Source: Rhabdophis nuchalis (taxonomy: Eukaryota; Chordata; Lepidosauria; Squamata; Natricidae). From it: a DNA stretch of 64,000 bases. Position numbers and translations under genes: made by a program. The notes under the pieces are model-generated. The model saw only the letters and a program-made list of their open reading frames with translations. It made no database searches and had not been told where the DNA came from. Every line of letters starts with the position of its first letter. The stretch's first letter is position 1. Shown one piece after another: positions 33,795 through 45,140 of this stretch. The stretch is from positions 15,718,574 to 15,782,573 of the forward strand of contig CM077658.1 in NCBI GenBank assembly GCA_039707465.1, in the 5' to 3' direction.

Positions 33795-34113
33795 TCAGTC
33801 TTTCTTCCAGGGCACACCAGTCCAGATGTTCTGAAGAAGAAGTAGTTTTCTGGAAGAAGATCTTTCAGAAGAGGAAATGGTTCATGATGATCTAATCATT
33901 TCCTTTTCTGGAAAATCTACTTCTAGCTGGAATGTTTTGAGAAGAGTGGGACCATCAGTCTTTCTTCCAGGGCACACCAGTCCAGGTGTTCTGTATAAGA
34001 ACCTGTAGTTTTCTGGAAGAAGATCTTCCAGAAGAGGAAATGGTTCACAATGAGACTAATCGTTTCCTTGCCTAGGAAACCTACTTATAGAACACTACTG
34101 GACCATTCTGATA
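33795..34113. repeat. 160-bp tandem duplication with internal hairpins
   Basis: TCAGTCTTTCTTCCAGGGCA starts at 33795 and again at 33955. The following sequence stays collinear (GCACACCAGTCCAG, TAGTTTTCTGGAAGAAGATC, CAGAAGAGGAAATGGTTCA, TTTCCTT). Each unit contains the near-palindrome TTCTGGAAGAAGATCTTCC and an AGGAAATG/CATTTCCT-type pair. Confidence 0.88.
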
Positions 34114-34365
34114 TTGGATGATTGAGATGGTGCTCCCTATGAACCATTCTCTTCCTAAGGGAACATTTTTTACATCCCTGCCTTGTTTAAATACTGCCAA
34201 TATTTATAACACATGTTTTACATGTTGCATTAGCTCACTCAACTGTTTGTTCCATTGGTCCCCATGGTCAACAGCAGGGGGGTTGGCTGTGTCTTCTGAG
34301 ACTAGAATGTGGCCTTTTCTGAAGGCTTTTCGAGTGGGTGGTTCCCTCACCCCCCTCTTCAGCGC

Positions 34366-34440
34366 TACATAATAATAATAATAAACTTTATTGTCATTGT
34401 ACATGTTTACAATGAAATTGGTTACATTCCAATTAACCAG
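34366..34440 (-). mobile_element. Retroposon 3' end, antisense
   Basis: CATAATAATAATAATAAAC then CTTTATTGTCATTGTACATG and ACAATGAAATTGGTTACATT: an AAT-type tail joined to the same end sequence as at 28097, opposite to 6435. Confidence 0.6.
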
Positions 34441-35385
34441 GCTTCACCAATGAATTCAGGGTCCAGGCACAGTTGAATCTGCTGCAGATTTCCAAGTAAG
34501 TTCAAACCTGGGCTTTAACAAAAGGGTTGAAGAGGATCTGAACATTCAGCTTTTTCTTTGATCAAATCTGCTTCTTCCTTGCCTCTCCCATGTGTTCCTC
34601 AGGCACATCATAGAGATCCTGACTTGACCACTGATCCCCCAGAGGTGTGTAGGTCCATAGTCAATATAGACTGACCAACCTTTCCATTTGCCTTCCTGCA
34701 TGGATGGATGGTTGGGTTAGACTTTCGCTAAGTTGCAGCCTTTGCAACTGGTCAAACTGATTAATCTGAGATCTGTTTCCTAAGATCTATATCTGGATAT
34801 GTTCTTTGTTGGAATTAATAATCCTCTGTCTATGCAGGGGTGTGGCACCCATCTTGAAATTTGAAAATATATTATTTTCACATTGAAACACGTGTGTGTA
34901 TATATTGTACAGATTTCAGAATCCACGAATGAAAAAAAATGTGATTGTGGACAATGCCATTTCTTCTTTGACGTTTTTATCGATGATGGGTTTTCTACCT
35001 AATATGCTCTTGAGTCTAAGTGGTACCTATAAATATATAAATATATATATATAAATATATAAAATAATAATGTATATTTCTTTTCTAGGTCAAAAGGGTT
35101 TTCTTTTAACATCCGAACAATGTAAATTATGTGAAAGATAACAACAGATAGCATTTATAAAGTATTCAGAAACATTATTCTTGAAGCAAAGTATGATTAT
35201 TGTTTCGTTTGCTATACAGTACATCTATATTGATAGAGGTTCATGTTTAAATTATACATATTTATTAGTTATTTGCTACTTTTTTTAAAAAAAAAAGAAC
35301 ATTCTGATAATGAAGCCATGGACTGGAGTGCATTAGAACTATTTTGCACAACACAAATTTTAAAGGTATTTATTAGTAAAATAAT

Positions 35386-35399
35386 AATAAAAAATTAAA
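35386..35399 (+). promoter_or_regulatory. TSHZ3: Candidate polyadenylation signals AATAAA / ATTAAA
   Basis: AATAAA at 35386-35391 and ATTAAA at 35394-35399 lie 2.4 kb after the stop codon in AT-rich sequence. Other candidates exist further on (ATTAAA near 36076). Confidence 0.35.
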
Positions 35400-35600
35400 C
35401 AATAATTAATTGAAGAGAAAGTTCAAAATCAACTCAGTGCTCAAAGGGTTAAATCTATTTGGGGGTGGGAGAATTGGAGCGGGAGAAAAATCTTGTACTG
35501 TATTTCCTAAACATTGATAAAAAAAGAGCCTTTAAACCGTTTGTACTGTAATACTTTGCTTAAAAGTTATGAGGCATTCTATGATATAACCTCTTAGTTA

Positions 35601-35656
35601 TTTATAAGACTCTTGGTTGTTATTTCATATCTAGAATGCCTTCTGTCTCATTTTCT

Positions 35657-35690
<34 letters not shown>

Positions 35691-36506
35691 TTTCAGTTGG
35701 TAACTTTCTGTTTTGTTCTTCCTAATTATTCTCCCAAGATTTCATACTGCAGTTTTATCTTTAAGCATATGAAAGGTAACCCGTGGTTACCAACACACTA
35801 AGTGATTCTGTTCGTCTCCATTTTTGGCGGTTAATTTGCAGAAGTAACTGACAGCTGACACCATATGAAAATCTATGTGTACAATATTGGCATGTAAACA
35901 GCACAGACCCCAAACTGCACACTCTGTGCCCTCTTCTGTTGTTGACAATGTGGCACCATGATATGACTCTTCATATAACCTTTTTTTTTCTACAGCCGCA
36001 TTAAAATTGTCTTTTTTGCTATAATGTTGTGTCGCATTCACAATTATATCTGAAATGTGCTACGACTAATGAGCACATTAAAATTAAATTGTACGCTTGC
36101 TGTTTATGATGGAAACTTGGGGAAGGTTTTTTTTTTTTTTGTATACCAGGTGCTGGCAGGCGAAAATTCTACATAAATCACAGGAGTTTTTATGAACTTT
36201 AGCATTTAAAAGAGCAGAGGGACACATATTCAAAGGCTGAATTAAAAAAAAAATTATTCCCACTTCCCTACCATTACTGAATGAAGTGTAGGTTACACCT
36301 TTGATTTTTCTTTGAGTACAAAGAACAAAGGTTATAAGCAGTGTTAGTGACGAAACAAACAATGCCAAGTGTGGGTTAATATCCAGTAAGATCCTGATGC
36401 AGAGTGGCTTTTAAACAGATAATTTCAGTTCTATGATTTCATTTTATCTTCATTAGCATGTGCAAATGGCAATCGTCCTGTATCTTGGGTGGTTAAGATG
36501 GGCAAA
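35601..36506. other. Downstream sequence, mostly unassigned
   Basis: A (TC)n tract at 35661-35690. The rest is AT-rich and unique-looking. 35990-36110 (ATTAAAATT motifs) is a possible conserved block or distal UTR. Confidence 0.4.
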
Positions 36507-36667
36507 AAGGAGGAGGAGGAGGAGGAGGAGGAGGAGGAGAAAAGAAGGAAGGAAAGAAAAAGAAAGAAAGAAAAAAAGGAAAGGAAGAAAAGGAAGGAAG
36601 GAAAAAGAAAGAAAGAAAAAAGGAAGAAAAAGAAGGAAGGAAAGGAAGGAAGGAAGGAAGGGAAGAG
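36507..36667. repeat. Pure purine GGA/GAAA/GGAA tract
   Basis: GGA trinucleotides (9 or more) then mixed GAAA and GGAA units, about 160 bp with essentially no pyrimidine on the + strand. Open frames rich in Glu/Lys are artefacts. Confidence 0.95.
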
Positions 36668-37172
36668 AAAAGCCACCACTTAATGTTAGTGTCCTCATAC
36701 AGAAGGCTTCAGTTTATTCTGAGTTATCTTCAACTTTGAGAGTTATTTGAAACTGCAGCTCTGTTTAAGTCATTCTTCTCCAACCCAATTCCTTCTAAAA
36801 GACGACTCCCAAATTGGCCATACTAACTTGGAATTCTAGCAACTTGAATCCCCAAACCTGGAATTTTCCAGGCTAATGTCAAGACACTAGAAAGCTGCCC
36901 TCGGTGAAAATAGAAAAATCTGAACAAGTTAGACCAATTTTTATATTCAGTTTAAGGGACACAAACTTTATAATTTTCATGCATCAATCTAAACAGAATA
37001 CTGTACTCTATTTAAGGATACAGGATAGATTAAGGATGGATTAAGCAACTTCACATAGCCAGATGCAGTTCTTGGTGGTTATTGGCACATGGCACAGTGC
37101 TGCAGGGTGAACAGAATGTGAACCAAATAACCCCAAAGATAGAAATATGGGTTCTTCCACTACCTTCTAGCG
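36668..37172. other. Unassigned intergenic sequence
   Basis: No repeat or gene recognised. Confidence 0.5.
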
Positions 37173-37298
37173 CAGGGGTCTCCAACCTTTGCAACTTTAA
37201 GTCTGAAGGACTTCAGCTCCCAGACTTCTCCAGCCGGCTGGAGAAGTCTGGGAGCTGAAGTCCTTCAGACTTAAAGTTGCAAAGGTTGGAGACCCCTG
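37173..37298. mobile_element. hAT-like palindromic MITE, family H2: 126-bp perfect palindrome
   Basis: Starts CAGGGGTCTCCAACCTTTGC and ends with its exact reverse complement. Reading inward I find no mismatch up to the centre AGCCGGCT, giving two 63-bp arms with no spacer. Flanks TTCTAGCG (37165-37172) and TTCTAGCG (37299-37306) are an exact 8-bp target duplication. Same family as 9669-10013. Confidence 0.95.
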
Positions 37299-37332
37299 TT
37301 CTAGCGGATTCCCTTCACAGCTTAAATTATCA

Positions 37333-37551
37333 AATGACACTTGTTCCTTCTCAAGAAGGAGCAAAAATAGAATCTCAAAGATGCTTTTTTTCTCTTTCAA
37401 AAGGCAACTAGACTGTTTCTTCCTTGAAGAAGAAGAAAATGTTTGGCTGCTCATCCAAGAATCTTCATCAGTTCTGAACATCTGAGCATCAGAACTGATG
37501 AAGCTTCTTGAACAAGAAGCCAAATATTTTCTTCTTCTTCCTCAAGAAGAG
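37333..37551. repeat. Foldback repeat P, imperfect palindrome
   Basis: CTTGTTCCTTCTCAAGAAGG at the left. The centre pairs CTTCATCAGTTCTGA with TCAGAACTGATGAAG around ACATCTGAGCA, with CTGCTCATCCAAGAA opposite TTCTTGAACAAGAAG. Contains the CAAAAGGCAACTAGACTG motif shared with 39475, 44970 and 59835. Confidence 0.7.
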
Positions 37552-37593
37552 GAAACAACTACCATTGAGACGACTACGATCTGGATGACCGAG

Positions 37594-37808
37594 ACCCTTG
37601 GTGGCACAGTGGTTAGAGTGCAGTACTGCAGGCCACTTCTGCTGCCTGCCTGCAATTTGGCAGTTCAAATCCCACCAGGGTCAAGGTTGACTTAGCCTTC
37701 CATTCTTCCGAGGTGGGTCAAATGAGGACCCAAGATTGTTGGGGGCAAATAGGCTGAGTCTGTAAAGCACTGTGAAGTGGTATATAAGTCAAGATGCTAT
37801 TGCTATCT
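37594..37808 (+). mobile_element. tRNA-derived SINE, family T, full length
   Basis: TTGGTGGCACAGTGGTTAGA (A-box side), GCAGTACTGCAGGCCACTTC, GGCAGTTCAAATCCCACCAG (B-box-like), GCCTTCCATTCTTCCGAGGT, GTATATAAGTC and a TGCTATTGCTAT end. Confidence 0.88.
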
Positions 37809-38976
<1,168 letters not shown>

Positions 38977-39474
38977 GTCAATGGCAAAATGAAAATAGTG
39001 TATGATTTCATTGAATTCAAGTTAAAGGCAGGGATTGATTTGACATTTATAGCACTGCTCACTAGATAAAAGTCTATAAATTATGTGTGTGCTTTTTAAT
39101 TCTGCATTTTCTGATCTGCGCAAAGCTGTGGTACATTTCCAAGAGGAAAACAGATGAAAAGTGTGTCACACAACAGAAAGATTTGGTGTGAAAACTGTAG
39201 TTTTATTTTATTATTATTATTATTATTTTTTGCATTTCAAAATGTAGCATGACCTTGAGATGGGAAATGGCCTGCCTGGAATTCATAATATGTTCCAAGG
39301 CTGAAAACGTTGTTTTCTTCTAGACTCTCAACTGGGAAGGTTGCCATTCTTTGGCTGTTTGGATATCCTCATGGGTTACCGACTTGGTGAAGAATGCCTT
39401 CCTATAGTGAGCAAACCTGGTAAGATTTGGGGCTAAGGGGAAGCATTACTCAATGTTACAGAAGACATTTGTAA
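38977..39474. other. Unassigned intergenic sequence
   Basis: A short ATT run near 39207. No other feature recognised. Confidence 0.5.
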
Positions 39475-39570
39475 TAGTCCCAAAGGTGCTTTTTCAAAAG
39501 GTAACTGGATTTTGTTTTTCCTTTAAGACATTTCACTTCTCATCCAAGAAGCTTCTTCAGTTCTGACTGA
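39475..39570. repeat. Foldback repeat P, one arm
   Basis: CCCAAAGGTGCTTTTTCAAA, AGGTAACTGGATTTTG, TTTCACTTCTCATCCAAGAA and GCTTCTTCAGTTCTGACTG match an arm of the palindromes at 44970 and 59835; the opposite arm is missing. Confidence 0.65.
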
Positions 39571-39792
39571 ATGGCGGAGGATGGAAAGATTTATATTCTC
39601 TGGTTGTTAACAGTCTTTCTGAGAGTTGATGAGGATCGCCTGAATAATGTAAATGGGTGTGGAACCTCCTTGGAACTGCTGAAATGCCTGTGTTGAAAGC
39701 AGGAGAGAGGTGGTGTTGTGTCCCTTCTCCTTATTGAGAGATGACTGTTCAATATTAATGTAGCCCTTTGAAAAAGCTTTGAAAAACTACAG

Positions 39793-40142
39793 ATGTGGTG
39801 GCTCAGTGGCTAACAAGCTGAGCTTGTCAATCAGAAAGGTCGGCAGTTTGGCAGTTCGAATCCCTAGCGCCATGTAACGGAGTGAGCTCCCTTTACCTGT
39901 CCCAGCTTCTGCCAACCTAGCAGTTCAAAAGCATGTAAAAATTCAAGTAGAAAAATAGGGACCACCTTTGATGGGAAGGTAAAAGCGTTTTGTGCACCTT
40001 TGGCGTTGAGTCATACCGGCCACATGACCATGGAGACATCTTTGGACAGCGCTGGCTCTTTGGCTTTGAAACGGAGATGAGCACACCCCCTAGAAACGGG
40101 AACAACTAGCACGTATGTGCAAGGGAAACCTTTATCTTTACC
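39793..40142 (+). mobile_element. tRNA-derived SINE, family S, full length
   Basis: From GGTGGCTCAGTGGCTAACAA, through GGCAGTTCGAATCCCTAGCG, GGAGTGAGCTCCCTTTACCT and GGCCACATGACCATGGAGAC, to ACGTATGTGCAAGGGAAACC. Confidence 0.92.
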
Positions 40143-42790
40143 TATTGTGAGCCACTTAGTATTATCATGCACAAGAAAGGCAGATATTATATGTTTTCCT
40201 TCATACTTCTGCCCAGTTGCTGGATTTGAATTTAGCCATTTCTTCAAAGACCATCCAGGAAGTGAAAAGCGATGGAAGGAGTCATTACTTTGGATTGGGG
40301 TAGCACCTACAAGGTATATCAACTATGGCTTTGTGCCATCTCTGGCTACTTCAGTATGATGCAGATGTGTTTTTAGCTACCATAAATTTCAATGTTTTTA
40401 TGGTTCCTCTTTATGAGGAGGTTCATAACACACTCCTCCTACATCCAGACATTCTCGTGATGACTCTGCTTGAAAGGGGAACACAGTGGTGAGAAAAATC
40501 TCTGAGATCTCGGGGATACAATATTGATTCATCTGGGCCAATAGTTTGACCCATGTGAGTCACTTCTAGTTCTGTGCTCTCCTTCCTTGTTTAACTGTAG
40601 TGGAGAACTTTTCTGATTGCAAAAAACTGAAGCAGAAGTCATAACAAGGGAAGGTTGTTGCCTCTGTGGCATTTTCTTTGGGGTGGGGGGACAGGGGGGT
40701 TATGAGAAAAAATATTTCTTTCAAATATTCTGAGCTGTTGCTACAAACCAAAGTCCATTTTGAATTCCAAATCATCCATTCCCAAAGAATAAACCTGTAC
40801 GATTGTATGAGTTTGAATCCAATTTTGGCATTTATCTAGGTTGATAATCATTGCCAATATTAATATTTATTTCAGTGCTGTTGTTAAAGAGAAATGATTT
40901 AAACTTGACTTGTTGATGGCCGGGGGGGGGGGATGCTTATTCAGATTTATACCCACCTCATCCGGTCTCTCTTTAACACAATTGATAAATAGGGCAATGC
41001 CTTTACATCTGTCATAATCGTGAGTTACTGATCTTTCCAACCCAATGAAATGAAATAACTGGAAAATGAAATTCTTTTTTAATTGGAACATTGATAGAGC
41101 AAGAGGGGGAGGGAAAAAAAGAGAGAAGAAGGGAGGATGGGAATTTGCGGGCAACTGAAACATATATTCCCATTGATTCCAGCCAGAAGCAAGGAAGATG
41201 CGATTCCCAAAGATTTCAAATCTTTGCAAAAGACGATGAGAGGAGGAGGTAGGTGTGTCAGGAAGCAATTTTGTTCTTGGGTAGGTTTTTTTTTTTCTTC
41301 CCCTCCTGTCTAATACATTTCTTTTTTTTTTTTTAAAGAAACTCGAGGTACAGTCGCTGTAGTTACGCCTCAATGCCCCTGAAACCCAGTCGGTGAAAGC
41401 TGAAGGATTCAGCTCCTGAAAGCCTCATCAGGACTTGTCATCGCTCTAATGAATATCATTTAAATTGCTTTGTATATTGGTGGAGTTTGGATGTCGATTT
41501 AATTTGTGCATGTGTTTTGAGTTCTTCTGCATGGCTACGCTAACAGAGAGCAACAGCCTAATGAAAAGTGAGTTGGTGACAGTGCGATGCTCTCCAACCC
41601 AATCAAATAGGCTTGAAGAGCTGTTTTGACTAGGATCTTTAAATGGGGGGTGATGGTGGTGTCTTCGCTTGCTTTTTTTTATTGTTGACATTTCAGGCTT
41701 TGGGTTCTCCCCCCCCCCCCCCCCAACTCTTTCCTTCCTTCCCAGAACTTTTGAAAGATTCTTCCCAGATTGAATTATTGGAAGTCTCTCAGCTTGGTTT
41801 TGAATTGCAGGAGGCTCCTATCCCAAATGCCAATCAGAATGTCTAGGCACAGAGCTGGACAGATGAATGAAACAGGATGAAACATTCCTCTTTCAAAAAG
41901 ATGGAAATGTTCGGGAATGATTTAACCTGAACTTCCTTGGAGGCTACCCACAGCTTCAACTATCTGGGTGCACTTTCTCTGTATTATAGACTTTGGCGGT
42001 GGTCCTGAAGCCCACCAGCACTCTGCTATCCTTAAGTTGAATACAATGAATCTTTCCAAAGTCCTTGACATGTTTCTAGAATTTAGAGGAACGTTTCAGC
42101 AAAATCCTCTATGGGATGTGCCAAAAGAGGTCTCCACATTCATAAGGTGAATTTCAAGATTCCATCTTTACCCTGGACCAGTATTACGGACACCTTAGGA
42201 GTAAGGTATCTCAGAACCAGGCCAGGTGTCACTGTAGAGTAGGCCCATTGCCAATGTTGGTGTTCCACTAATATTCCTAGCCATTGACTGGGGATTTGAG
42301 TTGGATATCTCTACCTAAGGAATCAATAACCTGCTAGCCTAATTCATCCAGATATGCAAGATCAAGGAAGCAAGAATTAAGATGTCCATAATACTAGTCC
42401 AGGGTAAGGATGGAATCTTGAAATTCACCTGATGAATGTGGAGACCTCTTTTATTGTTGGATTCATTGTGGTGGAATTTTTTTAAAATAACTCAAAACAC
42501 ATCATTCCAGATTTCTGTATACATGGGTTAAGTTGCATTTATGAAATCAGCTCTTAGCTGACATGCCTACAGCCTTTTGACTGTTTATATCTATGTTTTC
42601 TTCCATGCCTTTAACAGTGTCCCAATAACCCATTACACAACCTAATTGATGCCTAGTTCAGAGATCTTCAGAGGGGCAGACAAGAAGTTCAAGCTAATTT
42701 GTAGACAGTTGTTTCCTATTATAAGGCTCCTGTTAAAGAAAAGAGATGGAACATTCAAAAAAACACAACCCCACACATCTAGCTAGGTTA
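40143..42790. other. Unassigned intergenic sequence
   Basis: About 2.6 kb with G run 40921-40933, C run 41711-41724 and several A/T runs. No repeat family, RNA gene or exon recognised. Confidence 0.45.
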
Positions 42791-43035
42791 TACCCTGTTT
42801 CCCCCGAAAATAAGACCTCCCCAGATAATAAGCCCAATCGGGTTTTTGAGCACATGTACTAAAATAAGATCTCCCTGAAAATACTGCAACACAGCAGCAG
42901 TCAAGAGGTGACCACGCTCTCCTTCTCCTGCACAATAATAAGACCTCCCCAAAAATAAGGTCAAGTGTTTATTTCTTGGGGGGCGGGTGTTCCAAAGAAA
43001 ATAAGACCCTGCCTTATTTCCAGGGAAACACAGTA
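42791..43035. mobile_element. Tc1/mariner-like non-autonomous transposon with TA ends
   Basis: TACCCTGTTTCCCCCGAAAA with TAAGACC at the left, and GCCTTATTTCCAGGGAAACA then CAGTA at the right, form terminal inverted repeats bounded by TA. The interior repeats AAAATAAGACCTCCCC in both orientations. No transposase frame. Confidence 0.8.
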
Positions 43036-43441
43036 ACTTCCCAAGAGACACTTCTCTTCTTTTAACCCAACCTCTCGTGCATTTTTGGATGTTCCTTGAG
43101 AAGCTTTGTGGTTGAAATTCAAAAACAAAGGAGGGAGGGATTCCAGATGGCTGTGGAGGACTTGCTCTACAGACAAAACAAGCCAATTATCAAATTACTT
43201 TCTCTTAGACACTTGTTCAGCAACCCAGTAAAGGAAGTCAGTGTTATTGTTCCCAATTATGAAGATTGGCTAAAATTAAACAGTTTGCCAAGCGCATGAA
43301 AGGGATCCAATTGGCAAGATAGGAAATTTGAATTGGAGCTTTCTTGTCTGTCTGGTTCTTATAGTGGATTATATGCCATACCGTGCAATATTTCCCAGCA
43401 ATTCCTGTTCCTATTTGAGATCTTTTTCAGATCTACAACAG
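43036..43441. other. Unassigned intergenic sequence
   Basis: No feature recognised. Confidence 0.5.
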
Positions 43442-43621
43442 CAGTGGTGGCTTTCCATTTTTTTTACTATCGGTTTGCTCATGCACGCTTGCACACTCGT
43501 GCAGACGGGTGATGCTTCTGCGCATGCACCGAAGCGTCTGAGCAGGTGGGTGGAGCCTTCTGCCACTGTCACTACTACCGGTTCGCCCGAACCAAGCCAA
43601 ACCGGCAGAAACCCACCTCTG
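43442..43621. mobile_element. hAT-like non-autonomous element, family H1
   Basis: Left end CAGTGGTGGCTTTCC and right end GCAGAAACCCACCTCTG (complement CAGAGGTGGGTTTC). Interior has GCGCATGCACC and TACCGGTTCGCCCGAACC. No target duplication detected. Confidence 0.7.
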
Positions 43622-44205
43622 GTGGGGAGGTCAGCATTTCTGCCCAAATCTACACTTCATCTTTCTTCCTTTAAAAACCATGGCAGGCGCCACTGGATTA
43701 CAGCGTTTCTGGTATGAGTCCATATTTATGCTTTAATTTTTTTAAAATGCCTGTTTAAATAAAAAGGAGGAGAGCTACCATATGGCTAGCTTTTGAGAGC
43801 TACCATTGAAACACTGCACTAATCATTCAGTGACTCTCATTGATTGCTCCGATTTTGGCAGATCTATTCATCATCTCTTTGATTCTAGGAGTGCAATTAT
43901 AGTGTGCAGTTAGCGCCTTGGTTTTTTTTGCATACAGTTCTTTGAAAGTCCAATTGTGTCGAACTGTATTATCCAGCATCTACAAGCCTAGATGTACCAC
44001 AGACATATCAGGTGTCCGCTCTATTTATTTTCAAGTTCCATAGCTCTGCATGGTGTAGGATTCAGACATCTGTTAAACTATCTTCTTTCTTATTTCTACA
44101 GTACTCTGCTTTTACCATCAGTTGTAAGCTGGATCTCAAACAGGGAGAGGGCCTCTCCAGTGGTAGCACTGTATCAATTAAAAGCCCATTTAAAAAGGCT
44201 TAAAA
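43622..44205. other. Unassigned intergenic sequence
   Basis: No feature recognised. Confidence 0.5.
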
Positions 44206-44540
44206 GTAAAGGTAAAAGTTCCCATCGCACATATGTGCTAGTGATTCCCAACTCTAGGGGGTGGTGCTCATCTCTGTTTCCAAGCCAAAGAGCCAGTGCT
44301 GTTAAAGATGTCTCAGTGGTCATATGACTGGCATGACTAAACACCAAAGGCACATGGAATGCTGTTACCTTTCCACCAAAAGTGGCTCCTATTTTTTTAC
44401 TTGCATTTTTTACGTGCTTTCGAACTGCTAGGTTGGCAGAAGCTCACTCTGTTATGCGGCGCTCGGGATTCGAACCGCCAAACTGCCAACCTCTCTGATC
44501 GACAAGCTCAGTGTCTTAGCCACTGAGCCACTGAGTCCCC
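44206..44540 (-). mobile_element. tRNA-derived SINE, family S, antisense
   Basis: AAAGGTAAAAGTTCCCATCG, CACATATGTGCTAG, GGCATGACTAAACACCAAAG, GGGATTCGAACCGCCAAACT and GACAAGCTCAGTGTCTTAGC in the antisense order, ending CACTGAGCCACTGAGTCCCC. Confidence 0.92.
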
Positions 44541-44969
44541 TAAACAAAAAAAAAGTTTATTTGATGCCAACTTAGCTACCATCATTTCCCCCAGCATTTT
44601 TAACTTTGGGAACAATTGCATTTATTTTTACAAGTTTTCTACAATTGGTATTACTGTTTGAAATCCTTTTTAGGCACTGTGGGATTGCCAGGAGGATGGT
44701 GAGCACAAGAACATAGGAATCCACGAGAAGAAGAAGGGAGGGAGGGATACCTTGGGTTGTTTACTTTACCTTAGAGATCCTGGGATTGCCATTCTGGAAT
44801 CCATCAGATTCCAGACTCAATGGATTGTATGTTCCAGATATGTAAATCTGACACAGTCAACCTTATTCATCAGAACGCTGAATAGTTCCATCTGGTATCC
44901 AAAAACTCAAAGCATGATTTATACATATGGGCAGAAGAGTTTAGAATATATAGAATCAAGCATTTCAAA

Positions 44970-45140
44970 GTAGTCCCAAAGGCAACTGGACTTCCTTTGG
45001 GTTTTCTTCTTTGAAGACGCTTCAAAGAACTAAACTGAACTGAACTGAAGAAGCTTCTTGGATGAGAAGTAAAACATCTTCAAGGGGAAAAAAACAAAGA
45101 AAGTTTAGTTATCTTTTGAAAAAGTACCTTTGGGACAGTC
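44970..45140. repeat. Foldback repeat P, palindromic copy
   Basis: The left arm (CCCAAAGGCAACTGGACTTC ... TTTGAAGACGCTTC) is inverted in the right arm (GGATGAGAAGTAAAACATCT ... TTTGAAAAAGTACCTTTGGG), with an ACTGAACTGAACTGAAG centre. Confidence 0.75.

Larger units (their letters stand above)
32998..35600 (+). other. TSHZ3: Presumed TSHZ3 3' UTR (end uncertain)
   Basis: Begins right after the stop codon. The AT-rich sequence with ATTTA-like motifs at 33000-33530 and 35000-35600 is typical of a long regulatory 3' UTR. Candidate polyadenylation signals are at 35386-35399. The middle (33.6-34.5 kb) contains a tandem duplication and a retroposon end, so it may be insertion-derived. The true 3' end cannot be set without transcript data. 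Confidence 0.45.
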
